Shown in pieces: positions 5,921-11,418 of a stretch of 11,418 nucleotides of DNA. Under the pieces are notes generated by a model. The model made no database searches and was not told the origin of the DNA. It worked only from the letters and a program-made list of their open reading frames with translations. Numbering within the stretch: the first letter of the stretch is position 1; each line of letters starts with the position of its first letter. The stretch is from Clostridia bacterium (GTDB lineage: Bacteria; Bacillota; Clostridia; UBA1381), in assembly GCA_900751685.1 (NCBI GenBank), contig CAADSR010000198.1, positions 1-11,418 on the forward strand, given 5' to 3'. The position numbers and the translations under genes are program-made.

Positions 5921-6808
5921 ATGAATGAATTTAAAACATACCATCCAATCGTAAATTTTACTTATTTTACGTTTGTTCTCTTATTTTCGATGTTTTTTAT
6001 GCACCCGGTATGCCTGGGTATATCACTGGCCTGCAGCTTTACCTATTCAGTTTTGCTGAATGGGCGGCGGGCTGTTCGATTTAATTTTCTTTATATGCTG
6101 CCGCTCCTGATCATATCAGCGCTGATCAATCCCGCGTTCAACCATGAAGGGATGACTGTCCTCGCTTATCTGCCCAGCGGAAATCCACTGACTTTGGAAT
6201 CTATCGCTTATGGGGTGGCCGCAGCAACGATGATCGTTACAGTAATTTGTTGGTTTTCATGCTATAATACCATTATGACCAGTGATAAATTTATTTATCT
6301 ATTTGGAAAGATGATCCCCTCCCTATCATTGATCTTGTCCATGTCACTGCGGTTTGTCCCGCGGTTTAAAGCGCAGGCTAGAGTCATCTCAGATGCACAG
6401 CGGTGTGTCGGCAGGGACATCAGCAGCGGCAGCCTGCTTCAAAGGGCAAAGCATGGGATCACGATTTTATCCATCCTGGTCACCTGGGCCTTGGAAAACG
6501 CCATTGAAACGGCAGACAGTATGAAAAGCCGGGGCTACGGACTTCCTGGCAGGACTGCTTTTTCCTTGTTCATATTTGACAAAAGGGATCAAAAAGCCCT
6601 TGCGTGTATCTTGTTCCTGGGGCTTTACATCATCGCCGGCTATTTTTCAGGAAGCATTTATTTTGATTATTTTCCGTCCATGAAGGGAGCAACTGCCTCC
6701 TTTTTCAGCATCAGCTTATATGCTGCTTATTTTATACTCTGTATGATACCGGTCATAATTGAATTATGGGAGGCTCAAAAGTGGAAAGCTTTAAAATCGA
6801 AGATTTGA
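5921..6808 (+). CDS. ecfT: ECF transporter transmembrane component T (EcfT/CbiQ family)
   Basis: The product is 295 residues, with hydrophobic segments at about 14-45, 57-70, 95-118, 133-142, 225-242 and 260-281. EcfT couples the two ATPases to the substrate-binding S component in the membrane. The second cytoplasmic coupling motif is clear (SMKSRGYG, residues 200-207). The first, normally Ala-Arg-Gly in an AQRARG context, reads AQRCVG (159-164). ATG 5921 is preceded by AGGGG at 5909-5913, which overlaps the stop codon of the DUF4430 gene, and an upstream extension of the frame has no binding site. The next gene starts inside this one, so T and the A-A'-S fusion are translationally coupled. 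The specific substrate is inferred from the B12 riboswitch. Confidence 0.9.
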   Translation: MNEFKTYHPIVNFTYFTFVLLFSMFFMHPVCLGISLACSFTYSVLLNGRRAVRFNFLYMLPLLIISALINPAFNHEGMTVLAYLPSGNPLTLESIAYGVAAATMIVTVICWFSCYNTIMTSDKFIYLFGKMIPSLSLILSMSLRFVPRFKAQARVISDAQRCVGRDISSGSLLQRAKHGITILSILVTWALENAIETADSMKSRGYGLPGRTAFSLFIFDKRDQKALACILFLGLYIIAGYFSGSIYFDYFPSMKGATASFFSISLYAAYFILCMIPVIIELWEAQKWKALKSKI

Positions 6809-9423
6809 CCTTTACTTATCCAAATAAACAGGCTCCTGCGCTGGACCATATCTCATTGTGGGTCCGGCAAGGGGAGTTTATTACCTTATGCGGAAAATCA
6901 GGCTGTGGGAAATCTACCCTGCTCCGTCATTTGAAAACCGCTTTGACGCCTTATGGGGCTAAACAAGGCGAGATCTTTTTTGAGGGGACACCGCTTGAAA
7001 AAATCAGCCAGCGTGAGCAAAGCGCGAAGATTGGTTTTGTCCTGCAAAGCCCCGAAAATCAAATCGTCACAGATAAGGTATGGCATGAGCTGGCCTTCGG
7101 CCTTGAAAGCCTGGGCTATTCCACCCCCGAGATCCGTGCCCGGGTAGCTGAAATGGCTTCCTTTTTTGGGATCCAGACCTGGTTCCATAAAAAAGTAACG
7201 GAGCTTTCCGGCGGGCAAAAACAGCTTTTAAACCTGGCGGCAATCATGGCAATGCAGCCCTCCGTCCTGATTCTGGACGAGCCCACCAGCCAGCTTGACC
7301 CCATTGCCGCTCAGGAGTTTTTAGAGACCTTAGCAAAAATCAACCGTGAGCTCGGCACAACAATCGTCCTCACAGAACACCGCCTGGAAGAAGCCTTTCC
7401 AATATCTGACCGGGTCGTGGTGATGGACCATGGCAGGATAAGCGCAGACGGCCCTCCGGCGGAAGTAGGCGCACTGCTCAAGAGGCAAAATCATGACATG
7501 TCTGCCGCGCTTCCCACGCCGATGCGTGTCTATGCCGGCGTAGCAAATGATCTAAAATGTCCCGTAACAGTCCGGGAAGGACGGGAATGGCTTGGAGCGC
7601 TTTCTAAGGCCCTCCCACTAAAGGCCGGTTTGATCCCAAAGCCTGAACCGGTAAAACCGCTGCAAAAAGCTGTGATCGAGCTGAAAGACCTCTGGTTCCG
7701 GTATGAAAAAGACTTGCCGGATGTTGTAAAAGGATTATCGGCAACGGTATACGAGCGGGAGCTTTATGCGGTCGTGGGTGGTAATGGTACTGGAAAAACA
7801 ACGAGCCTATCCATGATTGGCGGGCTGTTAAGGCCCTACCGGGGTGAGGTAGTGGTTCATCAAAAAAATAGCCGGACCGGAATATTGCCGCAAAATCCCC
7901 AGGCATTATTTGTCAAAAAAACGGTGGAGCTGGATCTATATGAAATGCTCTCGGAACAAAGATTATCCAAAGAGGAAAAAGCAAGCATGATCCGGGATGT
8001 TTCCTCCCTATGTGAGTTGGACGGCTTACTGCAGCAGCACCCCTATGATCTTTCCGGCGGGGAACAGCAGCGGGCAGCCCTTGCGAAAATACTGCTGCTG
8101 CGTCCCGGGATCCTTCTTCTGGATGAACCCACAAAGGGGCTGGACGCTCATTTTAAGGAAAAACTGGCTGGCATCCTGACAAGCCTTAAAGAGCAGGGAG
8201 TGACCATCCTAATGGTCTCCCATGACATTGAGTTTTGCGCAAAGTATGCAGACCGCTGCGCTATGTTCTTTGACGGGCGCATTGTAAGCGAAGGCGTGCC
8301 AAGGACATTTTTTACAGGCAAAAGCTTTTACACCACCGCCGCAAACCGCATGGCACGCTCCTTTTTACCAGAAGCGGTTCTGGCAGAGGACATCATTGCG
8401 GCCTGCGGCGGGGAGGTGGAGCCTACACAAAAGCGCCCGCCCTGCAAATCATCCTCTGAAGAAAAAACAGCTCCCCCCCCTCAAAACGACAGCCCACCTC
8501 ATAAGGCTAAACTGACTCCTAAAAAAATAGCCCTGGGAACCGTTTTTGCACTCTTATTCCTTTTTACCCTGGTGTTGTTCCATAATAAATTCACGGATTG
8601 GCGGATGTACGCCGTACAAGCAGCCACTCTTTTATTCCTAGGCATCAGCCTAACACAGTTTATACCGCAAAAACAACTGGACAGTAAAAATTATAAGGTG
8701 CAAACGCCAAAAGAAAAGCGGCGGCTGGCCAAAAGGACCTTGTGGGCCGCCTCCATGATCTTGCTGGCGATCCCCCTTACTATTTTCACCGGCATTTACT
8801 ATCTGGGAGACCGGAAATATTATTTCATCAGCTTGTTGATCCTTCTTGAAACGCTTCTTCCCTTCTGCATGGTATTTGAACAGCGGAAACCGCAAGCAAG
8901 GGAGCTGATTATTATCAGCGTCTTATGTGCGGTTGCCGTTGCAGGACGCGCCGCCTTTTACATGCTGCCCCAGTTCAAGCCGGTACTGGCCCTTGTTATT
9001 ATTACCGGGGTATGCCTGGGCGGTGAAACAGGGTTTTTGGTCGGTGCGGTCACCGGCTTTATATCCAACTTCTTTCTTGGGCAGGGGCCCTGGACTCCCT
9101 GGCAGATGCTTGCGTTTGGTATGGCCGGCTTTCTTGCAGGCGTCTTGTTCCGCAAAGGCTTTTTGCAAAAAACAAAAGGCTCCCTTATGCTTTTCGGTGG
9201 GCTTGCCGCACTATTGATTTATGGCGGGATCATGAACCCGGCTTCCGTGCTGATGTGGCAGGCAAAACCGAATTTAGAAATGCTTCTTTCCGCCTACCTC
9301 ATGGGATTGCCCTTTGACTTGATCCATGCCCTTGCTACGGTTTTCTTTTTATGGTTCATTTCCGCTCCAATGATTGAAAAACTAGACCGGGTCAAAAGTA
9401 AATATGGTCTTGTAGATAAATAA
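6781..9423 (+). CDS. ECF transporter A-A'-S fusion: two ABC ATPase domains plus membrane S component (putative cobalamin type)
   Basis: The product is 880 residues from GTG 6781. ATPase 1 (about 1-235) has Walker A GKSGCGKST (38-46), Q89, signature LSGGQ (142-146), Walker B VLILDEP (162-168) and H200. ATPase 2 (about 297-520) has Walker A GGNGTGKTT (333-341), signature LSGGE (424-428), Walker B LLLDEP (445-450) and H481. A Pro/Lys/Ser-rich linker (about 545-580) leads to a membrane part (about 582-865): four hydrophobic segments up to 699, then about six more like a canonical S component, including GGETGFLVGAVTGFISNFFLGQG (748-770). Normally A, A' and S are separate proteins. GTG 6781 is chosen because GGGAGG (6768-6773) is 7 bases upstream; ATG 6766 (885 residues) has no binding site. 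The gene overlaps ecfT by 28 bases and ends at a strong bidirectional terminator. Corrinoid specificity is inferred from the riboswitch. Confidence 0.92.
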   Translation: MESFKIEDLTFTYPNKQAPALDHISLWVRQGEFITLCGKSGCGKSTLLRHLKTALTPYGAKQGEIFFEGTPLEKISQREQSAKIGFVLQSPENQIVTDKVWHELAFGLESLGYSTPEIRARVAEMASFFGIQTWFHKKVTELSGGQKQLLNLAAIMAMQPSVLILDEPTSQLDPIAAQEFLETLAKINRELGTTIVLTEHRLEEAFPISDRVVVMDHGRISADGPPAEVGALLKRQNHDMSAALPTPMRVYAGVANDLKCPVTVREGREWLGALSKALPLKAGLIPKPEPVKPLQKAVIELKDLWFRYEKDLPDVVKGLSATVYERELYAVVGGNGTGKTTSLSMIGGLLRPYRGEVVVHQKNSRTGILPQNPQALFVKKTVELDLYEMLSEQRLSKEEKASMIRDVSSLCELDGLLQQHPYDLSGGEQQRAALAKILLLRPGILLLDEPTKGLDAHFKEKLAGILTSLKEQGVTILMVSHDIEFCAKYADRCAMFFDGRIVSEGVPRTFFTGKSFYTTAANRMARSFLPEAVLAEDIIAACGGEVEPTQKRPPCKSSSEEKTAPPPQNDSPPHKAKLTPKKIALGTVFALLFLFTLVLFHNKFTDWRMYAVQAATLLFLGISLTQFIPQKQLDSKNYKVQTPKEKRRLAKRTLWAASMILLAIPLTIFTGIYYLGDRKYYFISLLILLETLLPFCMVFEQRKPQARELIIISVLCAVAVAGRAAFYMLPQFKPVLALVIITGVCLGGETGFLVGAVTGFISNFFLGQGPWTPWQMLAFGMAGFLAGVLFRKGFLQKTKGSLMLFGGLAALLIYGGIMNPASVLMWQAKPNLEMLLSAYLMGLPFDLIHALATVFFLWFISAPMIEKLDRVKSKYGLVDK

Positions 9424-9468
9424 AAAAGGCTTCTTACCATGAGCGCATTTTGGTAAGAAGCCTTTTTT
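9422..9468. terminator. Bidirectional terminator between convergent operons
   Basis: A perfect 18-bp stem (9422-9439 with 9451-9468) has an 11-base loop, an A-run on its left arm and a T-run on its right arm, so it can stop transcripts from both sides. It begins inside the stop codon region of the ECF fusion (stop at 9421-9423) and ends two bases before the stop codon of the minus-strand M56 gene. Confidence 0.92.
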
Positions 9469-9469
9469 A

Positions 9470-10822
9470 TTATTGACCGGCCGCAAAGCCCTCCAGCAAT
9501 CCGCTTTCTGCCTGCATCATCTCCAGCATTTGAACCGGGACATAAGCCGTGCCATCCTTCAAAACCGGGGCTGCATCAAAAGCATATGTGGGCTCGCCAT
9601 GCTCAAACATGCTGGGCTCACCCATCTTTAATTGATAATAATACAGTCTTGCATACACAATATCTCCATCCTCACGGGTCCTGGCCGTATTTTTATCAAA
9701 CAGGTAGACCTCTATTTCCCCATTATCAAAACTGATCTCTGAAATACCATGGGAGGCATCCACAAACTGATTCAGCGTTTCTCTAAGGGGCAAATACAAA
9801 ATACCCTGTTCGGTGTAGGGCTGGTGGACAAAAGAAACCTGCTCCCCCCACCTTGTGACCCCCGTGCCGCCCTTTATTGTATTTGCCAATACCCCGCTTG
9901 TAAATACACTGGAAGACAACAGAGCCGCCGCGGCAACGCACGATACAACTGTGGTTATTTTCCTTTTTTCTGTTCTGTTTTTTATCATCATAAATCTCCT
10001 TTTCAATTGTTTTTTACTTTCCGCCATTCCTGTTGTAAGGGTCTTGTTCCGGCTGCCGGACATCACGGCGAGAATAGTATTGATGTAACAAAGCTCTTGC
10101 TCTTTGTCCATATCTGCCACAACAGCCAGATCACACGAAATCTCGCAGGCAATATTGATTTGCCCCGCTGCAATATAAGCAGCCGGGTTAAACCAGTGGA
10201 CGCATTTCACCAGCACGGAAAGCCATTTATACCAAATATCCCGGCGCCGGAGATGTACCATCTCATGCCGAAGGATATGGTCAAGCTGTTCCTGTTCCAA
10301 TTCCATGTCAGGCAAAAAGAGACACGGATGAAATACACCAGTCATAAATGGGGAACGGAAACCATCCCCAGTGCGTACTGTGATTTTTTTCGCCGTATAC
10401 GCCGTCAACTCGGGACATGGCATCCTTCTGGAGGTTTTACGGATCCGGCGTAAAAGCAGCCCATATGCCGCCAGTTTTATGCTCAAAGAGATCCCGGCGC
10501 CGCCCAGCCAGACCAGGCAGGCAATATCCATATACTTTCCCACCTTTTTTAAGGGCTGGCCCCTGCCAGGCCTTTGCGCTTCCCCCTCCTGGATATAAGT
10601 CTGCGCCCCTGGTCCTGTGGGGATAAACTCCGGGACCGGGGTTTGTTTCGGCACATTGAGCCGGACAGGCACAAGCAGGACAAGCAAAACCACAAGCCAG
10701 ATATAATAATTCCAGGTACTGCTAAAATATTTTTGCGTGACGGGCTTTAAGACCATGAGTAAAACGGTAAGCAGGCCTCCCGCGCAAGAAGTGACCAGGA
10801 CTGCTTTAAAAAGTTGTATCAT
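9470..10822 (-). CDS. M56-family metallopeptidase, BlaR1/MecR1-like sensor with non-canonical external domain
   Basis: The product is 450 residues. Membrane segments lie at about 5-25, 38-55, 99-120 and 290-312. The cytoplasmic zinc protease domain has HEMVH (186-190), with E227 in ACEISCD as the probable third zinc ligand. In BlaR1/MecR1 an external signal activates this domain, which leads to loss of the BlaI/MecI repressor. The external part (about 313-450) is only some 140 residues and has no penicillin-binding SxxK motif. It instead shows stalk-type signatures, GILYLPLRETLNQF (340-353) and TAYVPVQMLEMM (425-436), like the copper-amine-oxidase-N repeats of the lipoprotein at 1190-2047. 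The signal is therefore unlikely to be a beta-lactam. GGGGG at 10831-10835, overlapping the stop of the BlaI-type gene 12 bases upstream, serves ATG 10822, so the pair is coupled. Confidence 0.9.
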   Translation of the reverse strand: MIQLFKAVLVTSCAGGLLTVLLMVLKPVTQKYFSSTWNYYIWLVVLLVLLVPVRLNVPKQTPVPEFIPTGPGAQTYIQEGEAQRPGRGQPLKKVGKYMDIACLVWLGGAGISLSIKLAAYGLLLRRIRKTSRRMPCPELTAYTAKKITVRTGDGFRSPFMTGVFHPCLFLPDMELEQEQLDHILRHEMVHLRRRDIWYKWLSVLVKCVHWFNPAAYIAAGQINIACEISCDLAVVADMDKEQELCYINTILAVMSGSRNKTLTTGMAESKKQLKRRFMMIKNRTEKRKITTVVSCVAAAALLSSSVFTSGVLANTIKGGTGVTRWGEQVSFVHQPYTEQGILYLPLRETLNQFVDASHGISEISFDNGEIEVYLFDKNTARTREDGDIVYARLYYYQLKMGEPSMFEHGEPTYAFDAAPVLKDGTAYVPVQMLEMMQAESGLLEGFAAGQ

Positions 10823-10834
10823 CGCAGCCGCCCC

Positions 10835-11203
10835 CTACTCCTTAAACAGCGCCTTCAGCTCACGGATCTCTTCCTCTGACAAAGCGCCTTCTTCAACAAG
10901 GGATGCCGCCAGTTCTTTGACAGAACCTTGGTATAAACTCTCAATTAAATTTCTTGTCTGCGCCTTGCGGTACTCTTTTTTAGAGATCAAAGACGTGTAA
11001 AAATAAGAATTTCCCTTTTTTTCGCTATCGGCAAAGCCTTTTTCCACAAGCCTTGTAAGAAGTGTGGATACCGTCGTCCGCTTCCACTGCTTATGTGCCA
11101 CTGCCTGATTTATGGCCTGCGTATTAACAGGCTCCCCATGCTTCCATAAAACCTTCATGATCTCTAGCTCCGCCCCACTGATCTCTGCTTTTTTTCCTTT
11201 CAT
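10835..11203 (-). CDS. BlaI/MecI-family transcriptional repressor
   Basis: The product is 122 residues from ATG 11203. The N-terminal winged helix matches the family: ISGAELEIMKVLWKHGE, then KRTTVSTLLTRLVEKGF and the wing KKGNSYFYTSL. The C-terminal helices (about 75-122) form the dimer arm. The repressor binds paired TACA/TGTA dyads and is removed when the partner M56 protease is activated. The region where BlaI and MecI carry the Asn-Phe cleavage site reads AASLVEE here, so the classic scissile pair is absent. The start is ATG 11203, with GAGGGG at 11211-11216, seven bases upstream. An ATG 15 bases further out (11218, 127 residues) overlaps that binding site and has none of its own. It is first in a two-gene operon with the protease, and two operators in its promoter indicate autorepression. 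Confidence 0.93.
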   Translation of the reverse strand: MKGKKAEISGAELEIMKVLWKHGEPVNTQAINQAVAHKQWKRTTVSTLLTRLVEKGFADSEKKGNSYFYTSLISKKEYRKAQTRNLIESLYQGSVKELAASLVEEGALSEEEIRELKALFKE

Positions 11204-11222
11204 AAAAACGCCCCTCATTCTT

Positions 11223-11234
11223 CTACATTTGTAG
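11223..11234. promoter_or_regulatory. BlaI-type operator 1 (downstream)
   Basis: CTACATTTGTAG is a perfect CTACA-N2-TGTAG dyad matching the TACA/TGTA core of bla/mec operators. It lies in the 5' leader between the predicted transcript start (about 11239) and the ribosome binding site. Confidence 0.8.
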
Positions 11235-11245
11235 TTAACACGTAT

Positions 11246-11274
11246 ATTCTACACCTGTAGTCATACTTTGTCAA
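11246..11274 (-). promoter_or_regulatory. Promoter of the BlaI/M56 operon
   Basis: On the minus strand, TTGACA (11269-11274) and TAGAAT (11246-11251) are separated by 17 bases. Operator 2 (11249-11260) covers half of the -10 box and part of the spacer, so repressor binding should block RNA polymerase. Confidence 0.82.
11249..11260. promoter_or_regulatory. BlaI-type operator 2 (over the -10 region)
   Basis: CTACACCTGTAG is a second perfect CTACA-N2-TGTAG dyad, centred 26 bp from operator 1. It differs from operator 1 only in the central bases. The two sites bracket the predicted transcription start. Confidence 0.82.
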
Positions 11275-11286
11275 GAGTTTTCCACA

Positions 11287-11318
11287 AAAAAGCTGGAGGC
11301 TTTTGCCTCCAGCTTTTT
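11287..11318. terminator. Orphan intrinsic terminator beside the right element
   Basis: A perfect 14-bp stem (11287-11300 with 11305-11318) with a TTTT loop has an A-run on the left and five T on the right. No gene in the window runs into it: the BlaI-type gene leads away from it and the right-hand gene starts beyond it. It probably ended a minus-strand gene to the right before the element at 11321 inserted. Confidence 0.75.
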
Positions 11319-11339
11319 ACAGACTGTAGACAAAAGGTA

Positions 11340-11368
11340 TAGAAAAGCATTCCAAAATATGATATACT
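11340..11368 (+). promoter_or_regulatory. Promoter of the gene starting at 11396
   Basis: TAGAAA (11340-11345) and TATACT (11363-11368) are separated by 17 bases. The match is moderate at -35 and good at -10. Confidence 0.5.
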
Positions 11369-11395
11369 GAAAATATCAGAAAGGGGTGCTTTTTT

Positions 11396-11418
11396 ATGTA
11401 TCGGAAAAGAGACAGACA
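11396..11418 (+). CDS. 5' end of a gene, possibly a transposase (partial)
   Basis: Only the first seven codons are visible (MYRKRDR), running off the window. AAAGGGG at 11380-11386 lies 9 bases before ATG 11396. Position just inside the putative insertion-sequence terminus suggests a transposase. I recall MYRK-type N-termini from IS1182-like transposases of Clostridia, but seven residues cannot establish a family. Confidence 0.45.

Larger units (their letters stand above)
11321..11418 (+). mobile_element. Probable left end of an insertion sequence (partial)
   Basis: The stretch begins with AGACTGTAGACAAA (11321-11334), the inverse of the sequence at 79-92, immediately after a hairpin. It contains a promoter and the start of an open reading frame at 11396. 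Its orientation matches the partial element at 1-92, so two copies in the same direction appear to flank the 11.2 kb between them. Confidence 0.5.

Noticed and set aside
9749..10453. Long plus-strand open frame (234 codons) opposite the M56 protease gene
   Set aside because: It is antisense to a gene with clear catalytic motifs, has low-complexity Cys/His-rich composition, and lacks a credible start region or family resemblance.
1..11418. CRISPR arrays, tRNA, rRNA, replication origin or phage genes
   Set aside because: No regularly spaced repeats, no tRNA-like cloverleaf and no phage or replication genes were seen on either strand.

Overview
The window looks like a piece of a Clostridia-class Firmicutes chromosome (Lachnospiraceae or Oscillospiraceae type). 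The reasons are strong AAGGAGG ribosome binding sites, consensus TTGACA/TATAAT promoters, an ECF-type vitamin transporter, BlaI/BlaR1-like regulators, a copper-amine-oxidase-N lipoprotein, and moderate GC content. Genus cannot be fixed from the sequence alone.

Layout. (1) Positions 1-92 look like the right end of an insertion sequence that lies mostly outside the window. (2) Positions 93-4490 hold a LysR-type regulator (minus strand) divergent from a four-gene plus-strand operon: a lipoprotein (stalk domains plus a cyclophilin-like fold), a hexapeptide-repeat acetyltransferase that seems to start at a rare ATT codon, an iron-containing alcohol dehydrogenase, and an iron-sulfur flavodoxin-family oxidoreductase. 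The divergent promoter region has two overlapping sigma-A promoters and a perfect LysR-type dyad near -66 of the operon promoter, and the operon ends in a strong hairpin. (3) Positions 4551-9468 hold a cobalamin (B12) riboswitch operon: promoter, aptamer, terminator-type expression platform, a membrane-tethered DUF4430 (transcobalamin-like) protein, an ECF T component, and a single ~880-residue polypeptide joining two ABC ATPases to a membrane S component. (4) Positions 9422-11280, convergent with region 3, hold a BlaI-type repressor and a BlaR1/MecR1-type M56 metallopeptidase whose external domain is not a penicillin-binding domain. The promoter carries two perfect CTACA-N2-TGTAG operators. 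(5) From 11321 the left end of a second insertion-sequence copy begins, with the first codons of its probable transposase at 11396.

How the parts work together. Region 3 is the most coherent system. A B12-responsive leader controls an exported domain related to the C-terminal domain of animal transcobalamin/intrinsic factor, together with a full ECF transporter (T, A, A' and S), all read in one direction with overlapping or nearly touching genes. I infer a complete corrinoid capture-and-import module. Region 2 looks like a LysR-controlled redox cluster with unknown substrate. Region 4 is a proteolysis-controlled repressor circuit that probably senses something other than beta-lactams. The insertion-sequence ends at 92 and 11321 have the same 14-bp terminal sequence, point the same way, and both abut terminator-like hairpins.
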